From positions 3,782,001 to 3,846,000 of the forward strand of contig NZ_CP034035.1 of the NCBI RefSeq assembly GCF_005484945.1: 64,000 nucleotides of DNA, written 5' to 3'. This DNA is from Brenneria rubrifaciens (lineage in GTDB: Bacteria > Pseudomonadota > Gammaproteobacteria > Enterobacterales > Enterobacteriaceae). Shown here piece after piece: positions 51,977 through 61,900 of the stretch. The position numbers were made by a program, and so were the translations under genes. The notes under the pieces are model-generated. The model was not told the DNA's origin. It ran no database searches and saw only the letters and a list, made by a program, of their open reading frames with translations. Every line of letters begins with the position of its first letter. Positions within the stretch are counted from its first letter, which is position 1.

Positions 51977-53269
51977 TTATGACAGCGTCGTTGGCTCTGT
52001 CGTATTATCGCGTTTGTTATGACCGGAAAGCACATTATTCAGTTGTTCCTCATCCAGTTCGTTGCAGTATTTCGCCACGACGATAGTCGCCACACCGTTA
52101 CCGATCAGGTTGGTCAGCGCACGGGCTTCCGACATGAAACGGTCAATGCCCAGAATTAGCGCCAGGCCTGCCACCGGCAGGTTGCCGACGGCGGACAACG
52201 TCGCAGCCAGCACGATAAATCCACTGCCTGTTACCCCAGCCGCGCCCTTGGAGGAGAGCAGGAGTACAACCAGCAGGGTGACCTGATGCCAGATATCCAT
52301 CTGGCTATTGGTTGCCTGCGCAATAAACACCGCAGCCATCGTCAGGTAGATCGACGTTCCGTCAAGGTTAAACGAGTAACCGGTGGGGATTACCAAACCG
52401 ACTACGGACTTCTTACAGCCGACTTTCTCCATCTTTTCCAGCATCCGCGGTAAGACGGATTCAGAAGACGAGGTGCCCAGCACGATCAGCAGTTCTTCTT
52501 TTATATAGCGAATGAATTTGAAGATATTGAACCCGGTCGCTCTGGCGATGCTGCCCAACACCAGGAAAACAAACAGAAGACAGGTGATGTAGAAGCAAAT
52601 GATCAATTGCCCCAGTTGCACCAGCGAACCCACGCCATATTTACCGATGGTGAAGGCCATCGCGCCGAATGCCCCCAGCGGCGCCAGTTTCATAATCATG
52701 TTAATGATACCGAAAATGACTTTGGAGAAGCTTTCGATCACATCAAAAATCATTTTCCCTTTACTGCCCAGACGATGCAGTGCAAAACCAAACATGACGG
52801 CAAACAGCAGTACCTGCAAAATATTACCGCTGGCAAACGCCCCTACCGCACTTGACGGGATCACATCCATCAGGAATGGAACCAGACCTTGCTGAGAAGC
52901 CTGCTGGGTATAAACCGCCACGGCGGAGGCATCCAACGTGCTCGGATCGACATTCATTCCCACGCCGGGTTTTATGACGTTTACCACGATCAGACCAATG
53001 ATCAAGGCAATCGTACTGACGATTTCAAAGTACAGCAGGGCGGCCGCACCGGTACGGCCCACCGATTTCATGCTTTCCATGCCGGCAATACCCGTTACCA
53101 CCGTACAGAAGATAACCGGCGCAATGATCATTTTAATTAATTTAACAAACCCATCGCCGAGCGGTTTCATCTGAGCACCAAGATCCGGATAAAAATGACC
53201 CAACAGTATCCCTACCGTAATAGCAACAATCACCTGGAAATAAAGACTTTTAACAATTGATAGTTTCAT
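51977..53269 (-). CDS. dctA: C4-dicarboxylate:cation symporter DctA
   Basis: The 430-residue transporter (E. coli 428) has the glutamate-transporter fold. Key motifs are the HP1 serine-rich tip [13 protein letters not shown] (about 277), [14 protein letters not shown] (about 303) and the HP2/TM8 region [19 protein letters not shown]. It imports succinate, fumarate and malate. E. coli dctA is activated by DcuSR. The ATG is preceded by a weak site. Confidence 0.97.
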   Translation of the reverse strand: MKLSIVKSLYFQVIVAITVGILLGHFYPDLGAQMKPLGDGFVKLIKMIIAPVIFCTVVTGIAGMESMKSVGRTGAAALLYFEIVSTIALIIGLIVVNVIKPGVGMNVDPSTLDASAVAVYTQQASQQGLVPFLMDVIPSSAVGAFASGNILQVLLFAVMFGFALHRLGSKGKMIFDVIESFSKVIFGIINMIMKLAPLGAFGAMAFTIGKYGVGSLVQLGQLIICFYITCLLFVFLVLGSIARATGFNIFKFIRYIKEELLIVLGTSSSESVLPRMLEKMEKVGCKKSVVGLVIPTGYSFNLDGTSIYLTMAAVFIAQATNSQMDIWHQVTLLVVLLLSSKGAAGVTGSGFIVLAATLSAVGNLPVAGLALILGIDRFMSEARALTNLIGNGVATIVVAKYCNELDEEQLNNVLSGHNKRDNTTEPTTLS

Positions 53270-53596
53270 AATTATATGTCCTATGGTGGGGAAACACAGG
53301 AGGACAAATCGGGTACGCAGCCACCTGTGATTGCGCCGGAAAGTAACATTGCAATAACAAGCGGGGAACGTTTTATAACTTTAGTTTGTGAACGTTAGGT
53401 TAAAAACAAGAGCTAAATCGCTTCAATAGATGTGAATAATAAACAGTTATGCAATTTATTTGTAACAAATAGCTGATAACAGCAGAGATAACGCAGCCGT
53501 AAAAAACAGCCAAAGCCAGTCACGACAAGACTTGCACAAGAAAAACAGCAAAAACCATATAAAATATAATGTTATTAGCCTATAAAAACGCTTGAA
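53270..53596. other. Intergenic region between dctA and the truncated hmsP homologue
   Basis: It holds the dctA promoter. It is too short to contain the missing EAL domain, and no frame here resembles EAL sequence. Confidence 0.55.
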
Positions 53597-54775
53597 TCAG
53601 GGTGTAATGAGATGGATGCCATTTTTTCCTTTATAACGGGCGGTCTGCATCGCAAAACGTGCTCGTGCCAGTAATAAGGCGGCGTCCTTTTGTTCTTCCG
53701 TCACAGGCGGGATCAGATAAATCCCCCCTGCACAGGCCGCCAGCGACGACTGGACGGCGGAGGCAAACGGCGCATTGCACTGCAACACCACATGCTGTAC
53801 CCAGTCCGTCGCCTGCTCCGCTGGCGACGGTTGCCTCAGCATCGCGAACTCATCTATGCCAAGACAAGCCAGCAAGACCGATTCCCCAGGCACCTCCTGC
53901 GCGGATTTCAGTTGCTCTACCAAGGTATAACGCATGTTGTCCTGCCTCGCCAATGATGGCTCAAATCCGATCACCACTAGACTGAGCGGGACGTTTTCTG
54001 ACAGACGTTGCCGCAATCGCAGCAAAAAATCGTCTTTTCCCGGCAAACCATACCGTCCTTCAATCGCATCAAGGCATTGTTCCCGCAATTGTTGATTGCG
54101 GTTGTAGCTGCGCACCAGCGCGCCAAGTTCGTCATCCTGATGCCATGCGGGCAGGGTCAATTGATGATGGGGAATCTCTTCCGCCGACAGATTTTGTAAC
54201 TCGGTAATAATGGCGCGCAGCGGATGCACCATAAGTCGATTGATACACCAGGTAATCGCAATGGACAGGATCAATGCCAGCAGCAAATACGTCGCCAGCA
54301 TGGTCGAAAACGTACTGACGATAAACTGAAACATGCGGTAGGAATCCGCCTGCAACACCAGGTTTGCCAACGGCGTCGTATTCTGCGTCTGCGGTGGCGA
54401 ATAAAGCGGTACAGAGATACGGATTGGCAGTTTGAATACGCGTGCAATCCAGTTAGGCACCGGGCGTTCGGTTGGAAAATTGGCATGTAGCGTCTGGAAT
54501 TCGCCGGGCAATAGCACCTCAGCCCGACTGAGAAAGCCGGCGGGCAGCAAGTTATTGAGAATATCTTCGGCGCGTTGCACTTCGCCTTGCAACACCGCCT
54601 CCGTCAAGGGCTGGCGCACAGAATAAGCGATGCTCTCCAGTTGCCTGGCATAATCCTCACGACGCTGGTGCACGAAGTGAAAGAGCTGTATCACGATAAA
54701 AAGGCTGATGGTAACCAGTGCCACTGCGGACACGGCAGTCATCTGCTTAATCGTTAATGAACGTCTGAGCCGCAA
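53597..54775 (-). CDS. hmsP: Truncated HmsP/YhjK homologue lacking the EAL domain
   Basis: The 392-residue protein starts at a TTG (RLRRSLTIKQMTAVSAVALV, matching the E. coli YhjK N-terminus). It has two membrane segments, a periplasmic loop and a HAMP domain (about 170-235). A degenerate GGDEF domain follows, ending in ARARFAMQTARYKGKNGIHLITP. E. coli YhjK continues from this point with an EAL phosphodiesterase domain; here a stop codon follows, and the total is about 390 instead of about 650 residues. Without EAL it cannot degrade c-di-GMP. It may keep a sensory role or be decaying. It lies upstream of dctA as in E. coli. Confidence 0.82.
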   Translation of the reverse strand: MRLRRSLTIKQMTAVSAVALVTISLFIVIQLFHFVHQRREDYARQLESIAYSVRQPLTEAVLQGEVQRAEDILNNLLPAGFLSRAEVLLPGEFQTLHANFPTERPVPNWIARVFKLPIRISVPLYSPPQTQNTTPLANLVLQADSYRMFQFIVSTFSTMLATYLLLALILSIAITWCINRLMVHPLRAIITELQNLSAEEIPHHQLTLPAWHQDDELGALVRSYNRNQQLREQCLDAIEGRYGLPGKDDFLLRLRQRLSENVPLSLVVIGFEPSLARQDNMRYTLVEQLKSAQEVPGESVLLACLGIDEFAMLRQPSPAEQATDWVQHVVLQCNAPFASAVQSSLAACAGGIYLIPPVTEEQKDAALLLARARFAMQTARYKGKNGIHLITP

Positions 54776-54999
54776 GCGCCTTCTCCGTCAATCCGTATTG
54801 CCTAAAAAACGCCAATATGCCGCAATTTCACTCAATTACGGGTTGAAAATACCTTACTTGCTCACTGATGGCACCGATATGACAAAAACGGTAGTATAAG
54901 ACAGCTTATCGGTGCCTCAATGCGGTTTTATGCTGATATCCACTGGATTTCATCTTAATCTTAAGCCCGCATTTCCACGATGGCGCCGTGCTGATGACA
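54776..54999. other. Upstream region of the hmsP homologue
   Basis: It should hold the promoter for the minus-strand gene. It lies next to the bcsE relic, with no intact gene. Confidence 0.4.
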
Positions 55000-56141
55000 A
55001 ACGGCCTCAGAATAGGGTATATCGGCGTGACAAGCCAGAAAACGGCCCCTGTGTTTTCAACTCCAATGTAAAGAGAACCTGACGTCTTCTAACGGCGCGG
55101 AGATGCGGGGGTGGCCAATTCGGATAAGCAACCCATTCCCCGCGATTCAGGCGGATACAGGGTTTATCCTGATATTGCATCACTGTTGCGTTTTCGTTTT
55201 CCGAAACGGCTTCCGTTTGCGGCAAATCTTTCGTCAGCTTCGTCCAGTCAACCGAAGACGCGGTGAAGACCCGCCATCAACCAGACGCGCGACCAATGCT
55301 GAAATAGCCAGATAGCGACTCGGCGCGGGAAACGCTATTACCCGGCTTTTCTCCCGCGTATAAAACCGATCCAGATAGGCAGCCAGATTTTCATTCGTCG
55401 GCGGCAACGCATCACCGCCCCAATTGGAATCTCGACGGCCGTGGTGGTTTCCGACACCCTCGGCCCGGAGAGGTTAACGATATTGAGCCACGCCAGGCAT
55501 CTGCGAGCTTTCAAGCAGCAATCGCACCGACACCCTGAACGTCTCCGCGGGCAGATAGCCCTTGATCTGCAAGGCCGCATCGTCGTCGGTAATTGATCGA
55601 TACCCGCGGGAACCCGTCTGGAAAAATGTTGCCCCTGCGCGTTTACAAGCCGAGACAAGAAGCGGGACAGCGGTTCGGAATGCGTCACGATGATATTCAC
55701 GCCGCAGGCCAGCAACAGCCGTTCATCACTGGCGCCGGCGCAGCCCGTCGCCCGTTTCCATTACCCAGTACTGTTTTTTTCTTGCGTAAAACCCGCCACA
55801 GCCTCGCGGGGATATAAAGAATGAATAACCGCTTTTTCGGTTTCATCGATCGCATTAGATCATCTGTAAAGCCGAGCAATGCCGCTCTTTTTTAGGTAAC
55901 AAAAATAGCAGGGTAATCGTTTTAAACGGGTAGTCGGTAACGGTATGAATACCGATTCTGAATTGCCGCCACAGCATATTAACGCCACCCGAGCGTCCTC
56001 TGTCTGTGCGCTAATCACTTGCGGGCAAAACAGAGTGGCATCAGTCTGACGATCAATATTAATCCAATATAATCCCGGCAACTGCAACGTTAACCGCTCA
56101 TCCCAAAACTGGCGGATACCTAATGGAAAAGATTGCACCAT
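55000..56141 (-). pseudogene. bcsE: bcsE, degraded cellulose synthesis c-di-GMP-binding protein gene
   Basis: The N-terminal piece (56141 down to 55860: FPLGIRQFWDERLTLQLPGLYWINIDRQ, then VALI) is like E. coli BcsE at its start. A second piece (55715 down to about 55560) reads LLACGVNIIVTHSEPLSRFL, then VNAQGQHFSRRVP, like the DERLLLACGAN and GQKFSRYVP region of BcsE. Between and after them are frame changes, stops and a deletion of the middle. The remainder down to 55000 fits the C-terminal region only loosely. BcsE binds c-di-GMP and raises cellulose output. None of bcsA, B, C, Q or Z is present. Confidence 0.8.
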
Positions 56142-56577
56142 GGGTTGATTTTCTTTTTTGTGAAGGGCGTTCCGGTCTATCCTCACTGTCCAAGCGGATC
56201 AAAATAAACTCTAGCACCATCAATAGGGATCACAAATTTTCTGATCCCAGCGAACCCTATGAACATGGGTCCATCGCTCTTGCATTCGCTGTTGTTGCAC
56301 GATGGCACGGGCGAGAGCATCGAACAAAGTACCGCTGTTGGGTATGCCGATCCCTGTTCGCAACATCCCGCCCGTCAGTCCTATCGGTCACAAGTGAAAT
56401 CAGTCCCGCCCATTGCGGTCCCCATCGAATCCAGGCAAACCTCAAAGAATCACAACGCGCTAATCTCATTAAATTATTTCGTCTATCAGGCCATGAGATA
56501 TATCCAAAAGAGATTGTTTTCATTTGCGACTATTCATTTATGATGGGAATATGTAAGCAATCATTTAACTCACCGAT
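56142..56577. other. Non-coding / relic stretch before cdiB
   Basis: No intact gene is present. A minus-strand segment ending at 56220 reads GIGIPNSGTLFDALARAIV and may be a gene fragment. The right end must hold the cdiB promoter; it is AT-rich from 56470. Confidence 0.4.
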
Positions 56578-58365
56578 ATGAAAATAATGACAAGGATCGT
56601 TACTTTTATTTATTTATCATTTAAAATCAATAAATTAAATAATAATGGCCGAGCAGAAACGGCTTTTTTACGTCATTTGTTATTAACGATTTATTTACCT
56701 TTCTTTACATTTTCGACAAGTGCGGCTACGCCGATTGATCCTTCACAGATCGATAACAGGCAGATCAACCAACAGCAAATCAATCAGCAGGAACGGCAAC
56801 ACGCGCAAGAGCGACAACTGACGCCACGGGCGCCGGATGTTCGTTTGCAGCCTCCCAGCGCTTTCCTGACCCGTCTGCATTTCCCCGTGGAAATGACCCC
56901 GTGCTTCCCGATCAAAAAAGTCGATCTGCAAGGAACTCAGGATTTCCCTGGCTGGCTGCCATTACAGCGGCTGGCCGATCAAGCGGTGGATCGGTGCCTG
57001 GGGGCGAAAGGGATCAATTTGCTGATGAGCGTATTGCAGAACCGCCTGATCGATCACGGCTATGTCACCGCGCGCGTTCTGGCGCCGCCGCAGGATCTGA
57101 AAAGCGGTACGCTGACGCTCGCTATCATGCCGGGCGATGTCCGCGCGGTGAGACTGACGCCGGACAGCGATAACGATATCCCGCTCTACAGTGCTTTTCC
57201 GGCGCATGAGGGGGATCTGCTCGACCTGCGCGATATCGAGCAAGGACTGGAAAATTTGCAACGCCTTCCTAACGTTCAGGCAAGCATGGAGATTATTCCC
57301 GGTGAACAACCGGGCGAGAGCGATATCGTCATTACCCGCAGGCAGGAAAAGATGTGGCGTCTTGGCCTGTCGCTTGATGACTCAGGAACCAAAAGCACCG
57401 GCCGCTATCAGGGGGCCGCCACGTTGTCGCTGGATAATCCCTTTTCGCTTAGCGATCTCCTCTACGTTTCCGCCGGCCGCGATTTGCATGGTCAGAGCGG
57501 CAAGAGCAGCCGCAACTATACGGCACACTACTCGGTGCCTTTTGGTTACTGGATGCTGGGGATCACCGGCAGCAATTATGACTACCGCCAGACGGTGGCT
57601 GGTCTGAATGAGGATTACCGTTACAGCGGCAGAAGTAAAAACCTCAATGTGCAGTTAAGTCGCGTACTGCACCGCAGCAGCAGCCAGAAAACCTCGTTCA
57701 CCTATGATTTACTGGCGCGCGAAACCCGTAACTTTATCAACGACACCGAGGTGGAAGTGCAGCGCCGCCAGACCGCCGCATGGCGGCTGGGGCTGCAACA
57801 CCGTCACTATATCGGCCAGACCACGCTTGACGCCGGCGTCAGTTACCAGCGCGGCACCCGCTGGTTTGGCGCGCGTCCTGCGCCGGAAGAGTCTGTCGGC
57901 GATGCTACGGCGCTCGGCAAAATCTTTCTGTTCAACGCTCAGCTCAACGCGCCTTTTGCAATCGGTTCGCAGACGTTCCGTTACAACGTGCAGTACCTGC
58001 GCCAGATCAGCAACACGCCGCTTACGCCCCAGGATCAGTTCGCTATCGGCAACCGTTGGACAGTGCGCGGCTTTGATGGCGAACGCACCCTTAACGCCAG
58101 CCGTGGCTGGTATGTACGCAACGATCTGGCCTGGAGTACGCCGCTGCCGAATCAGGAACTCTATCTTGGCGCCGACTACGGCGGGGTGGGCGGCGCAGGC
58201 ACGGAGATCCTGGTCGGTCATCATCTGGCGGGCGGCGTCGCCGGTCTGCGCGGCTACCTGCTCAACACCAGCTATGACCTGTTTGCAGGCGTTCCCTTCT
58301 CAAAGCCGGACGGCTTTGAAACCGATTCCGCGACTTTCGGGTTCAACCTCAACTGGAGCTGGTGA
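56578..58365 (+). CDS. cdiB: Two-partner secretion outer-membrane transporter CdiB/HecB (TpsB)
   Basis: The 595-residue protein has a long N-terminal signal region (to about 50, ending TSAA) and a Gln/Asn-rich linker. POTRA domains follow at about 100-265 ([24 protein letters not shown]-like repeats). The 16-strand barrel follows, with the VRGF motif (about 500) on the plug-facing loop. It ends in aromatic NLNWSW. It exports CdiA by recognising its TPS domain. The stop overlaps the next start (TGATG). Confidence 0.94.
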   Translation: MKIMTRIVTFIYLSFKINKLNNNGRAETAFLRHLLLTIYLPFFTFSTSAATPIDPSQIDNRQINQQQINQQERQHAQERQLTPRAPDVRLQPPSAFLTRLHFPVEMTPCFPIKKVDLQGTQDFPGWLPLQRLADQAVDRCLGAKGINLLMSVLQNRLIDHGYVTARVLAPPQDLKSGTLTLAIMPGDVRAVRLTPDSDNDIPLYSAFPAHEGDLLDLRDIEQGLENLQRLPNVQASMEIIPGEQPGESDIVITRRQEKMWRLGLSLDDSGTKSTGRYQGAATLSLDNPFSLSDLLYVSAGRDLHGQSGKSSRNYTAHYSVPFGYWMLGITGSNYDYRQTVAGLNEDYRYSGRSKNLNVQLSRVLHRSSSQKTSFTYDLLARETRNFINDTEVEVQRRQTAAWRLGLQHRHYIGQTTLDAGVSYQRGTRWFGARPAPEESVGDATALGKIFLFNAQLNAPFAIGSQTFRYNVQYLRQISNTPLTPQDQFAIGNRWTVRGFDGERTLNASRGWYVRNDLAWSTPLPNQELYLGADYGGVGGAGTEILVGHHLAGGVAGLRGYLLNTSYDLFAGVPFSKPDGFETDSATFGFNLNWSW

Positions 58366-58910
58366 TGCGCGTCGGAAATTATGACATCAAAGCGCCGCTG
58401 CTCTTGGGCGGCGAAGCGAACGAAGCGGAAGTGCTTGGCGCTTCCGTGTGGCTGTGGATGCATTCGCCGCTGCATCGCGATGCGCCGTTACATGCGCTAC
58501 CGACGCTGCTGCTGCCCATCATCAAGCGCCGGCAGTACGTTTTGGTCGCCGAGCGGGAGCGCCCCATTTTCTTTCTGAGCTGGGCATGGCTCAACCTGGA
58601 ATCGGAAGCACGCTATCTCACCCGCCCTGCCATCCACATGGAGGAAGAGGACTGGGACAGCGGCGATCGGATGTGGTTTTGCGACTGGATAGCGCCTTTT
58701 GGACACACCGCCGCAATGAACAAGCTGATGCGCGATGACCTCTTCCCCGACCATTGCGTCCGCGCGTTGTACCACCGCGGGCGGGAGCGCGGTAAACGCG
58801 TAGTGATGTTTCACGGCGCGAGAATAAGCCGCGAGGCGGCAAGAAACTGGTGTAAAGCACATCCCCTGCCCGTTGAGTTGCCGCAAGTTTTAACAGTAAG
58901 GACACAATGA
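58365..58910 (+). CDS. cdiC: CdiC: HlyC-type toxin-activating lysine acyltransferase
   Basis: The 181-residue protein starts at the ATG at 58365, one base into the cdiB stop. It has the HlyC family features: SVWLWMHSPLHR with the candidate catalytic His near 34, then FLSWAWLNLESEARY and DSGDRMWFCDWIAPFGH with the catalytic Asp near 105. HlyC acylates internal lysines of RTX toxins. In class II CDI loci, CdiC sits between cdiB and cdiA, but its target is not settled. The stop overlaps the cdiA start. Confidence 0.88.
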   Translation: MRVGNYDIKAPLLLGGEANEAEVLGASVWLWMHSPLHRDAPLHALPTLLLPIIKRRQYVLVAERERPIFFLSWAWLNLESEARYLTRPAIHMEEEDWDSGDRMWFCDWIAPFGHTAAMNKLMRDDLFPDHCVRALYHRGRERGKRVVMFHGARISREAARNWCKAHPLPVELPQVLTVRTQ

Positions 58911-61900
58911 TGAACAAGAGCCTGTATCGTATCGTTTTCAATAAAGCGCGCGGCATGCTGATGGTAGTGGCGGATATCGCCCGCTCCGGCCGCGCCGGTT
59001 CTTCACCCTCTTCCGGCATTGGGCATACGCTTGGTCGTCTTATCGGTAAAGTCAGCGCCATCGGCTTCGGTCTCTGGCTGGCGATGGGGGTGATACAGCC
59101 CGTTCAGGCGAATATAGTGGCTAACAGCGGCGCGCCGAAAAACCAGCAGCCGACCATCCTCAACAGCGCCAACGGCACGCCGCAAGTCAATATTCAAACC
59201 CCTTCCGCGGGCGGCGTCTCACGCAACAACTTCAGCCAGTTTGATGTGAATCAGAAGGGGGCCATCCTCAATAACTCCCGCCAAAACGTGCAGACGCAGT
59301 TGGGGGGAATGGTGACCGGCAACCCGTGGCTTGCCAAGGGGGAAGCCAACGTCATCCTCAATGAGGTCAACTCGCGCGACCCGAGCCGTCTGAACGGCTT
59401 CATTGAAGTGGCGGGTAAAAAAGCGCAGGTGGTGATCGCCAACCCGTCCGGCATTACCTGTAGCGGCTGCGGCTTTATCAACGCCAATCGCGCCACGCTC
59501 ACCACCGGGCAGGTGCAGATGAATAACGGCAACTTGACCGGCTATAACGTTGAACGGGGCGAGGTCGTGGTGGATGGGCCGGGTATGGATAGCGCCGGTG
59601 CGGATTACACCGATATCATTGCCCGTTCGGTAAAAATCAATGCCGGGTTGTGGGCAAAGGATTTGAAAGTCACCACCGGACGCAATAAGGTCGATGCCGA
59701 GCATGGCCGTATCGAGAAAACCACCGCCGATCCCGCCACTACGCCTCAACTGGCGTTGGATACCTCCTCCCTCGGCGGCATGTTCGCGGGCAAAATCCGC
59801 ATGGTCGGCACCGAAAGCGGCGTGGGCGTGCGCAATGCGGGCGCCATCGGCGCGCAGGCGGGAAGCGTGGTGATCACCGCTGACGGGCGAATTGAAAACA
59901 GCGGCGCCATCAGTGCCGGCGACAATACGCAACTGACGTCTAACGCGGGCGTAACCAATAGCGGTGCGGTTCGCGCCGGGAATAACGCCAGCATCCAGAG
60001 TAAAGGCGCGCTCAACAACAGCGGCTCCGTCATTGCAGGCAACAATACGCTGGTCCAGTCCGACTCGCTGACCGGCAGCGAAGGAAGCGTGCTGGCGGCA
60101 GGCGTGAAAGATAACGGGCAACTGGCGGAAAAAGGCGATTTGCAACTGAACGCCGGCGGCCAGTTGAACGCGCACGGCAAAATGTTGGCGGGCGGCAATC
60201 TCAGCATCCGCAGTCAGGGGATGGATCTCAGCGCTAGCCAGACTCAGGGAACGCATGTTGAACTGGACGCCGGGAAAGGCAGCCTCAACACACAAAATGC
60301 ACAGGTTTCTGCGCAGCGGTTGACGGCGCGAACCGACAAGCAGTTGAATAACGATGGCGGTGCGCTTGGCGCCGACGCGATGGCGCTTTCAGCGCAGAGT
60401 TTGTCAAATCGGCAGGGAGAAATCGTCCAGACCGGCAGCGGCGATCTGGCGCTGAACCTGCCGGGCGCGCTCAATAACCAGCAGGGAAAAATTGCCGCCA
60501 ACGGTAATATTAACCTGGGCGCGCAGACACTTGACAACCAGCGCGGCAAAATACTGGCGGCGCAGGACGGCAGCCTGAACGCGCAGGTTAAAGGCACGCT
60601 GGATAACCGGAAAGGGTCGCTTGCCGCGGCCGGAAATACCACCGTAGACGCTTCCGAGCTCAACAATGAAGAAGGGTTGGTCTCCGCCTCAACCGGCAAG
60701 GGCGAGCTCCGCAGCAAACAGGCCATCAATAACCGTAAAGGGCGTATTGAGGCGGCCAAATCACAACGTATCGAATCCGTCGGGATGGGGAACCAGCAAG
60801 GCGTCGTGCTGGCTGAGGGGCTCGAACTGGCGTTGAACGACGGTACGCTCAATAACCTGTCCGGCACCCTGCTCTCTTATGGCGCGTTGGGTCTCAACAG
60901 CGGCGCAATGAATAACCAGAACGGATCGATCATCAGCCAGGGAACGCTCACCTACAAAGGTCTGGCGGTGGACAACCGCAACGGGGTGTTCGGCTCCGAA
61001 CAGGCGCTGGCGGCCAGTTTCACCACCTTCAGCAATCAGGGCGGTTCCATTAAATCCGGCAGCGGGATGACCCTAAACGCTTCGCAATGGCTGGATAACC
61101 GCGGCGGCGTTATCGGCGCGGGCAAGGCGCTCTCACTCGACGCCGGTGAACTGCGTAACCGACAAGGTACGTTGGTCAGCGGCGATGCGGCGTCGATTAA
61201 CGCCGATATGCTGGACAACCGCGTTGGACAACTGGCGGCGCAAAACGCGCTCCACCTGAGCGGTAAACAGATCAACAACGATGACGGCGGGCTTATTCAG
61301 AGCGGCGATAGCCTGGATGTCGACGCCGGCGAGCTCACTAACCGCAACAGCGGTGATAAAGGCGGCCTGATCAGTCAGGGCGCAATGGCGCTCGCGGCCG
61401 ATGCTTTCACCAATGACCTCGGCCTTGCGCTTTCCGGCAGCGAATTTTTGTTGTCCGGCGGCACGCTTGATAACACCGCCGGGCGGCTAATTGCCGCAAA
61501 TGCATTGACGTTCTCGTTAAGCGGGGAGTTCACAAACCAGTCCGGTCTGATACAGGGCGGAAACGTCGCGCTCGCTAACCAGGGACAGACGTTCAACAAC
61601 CGGTCGGGAACCCTTAACAGCCTCGGCGCGTTAACCCTGAACAGCGGCGTAGTGAATAACCAGGGCGGCACGCTGGCGGCGAAAGGCGCGTTCGACCTCG
61701 TTGCCGCGGAGCTGGATAACCGCAACGGTGGGCGCGTTATCGGTGAATCAAACGCCAGTTTGCAGACCGGCAACCTGCAAAACGGCGGCGGGCAGATTCA
61801 GGCGGTGGGCGATATGCTGCTCGATAACGCCCAAGGCGCGCTTGATAACGTCTCCGGGCTTATCCGCAGCGGTGCGGATCTTACCCTCAATGCGCTTAAT

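Noticed and set aside
56123..56581. A 152-codon plus-strand frame before cdiB
   Set aside because: There is no ribosome binding site, its sequence is unlike any protein I recognise, and it overlaps the bcsE relic on the other strand.
59219..60295. A 358-codon minus-strand frame opposite cdiA, with several others to 63760
   Set aside because: They come from the biased codon pattern of the FHA-type repeats, have no start signals and encode repetitive Ala/Gly/Arg sequence.
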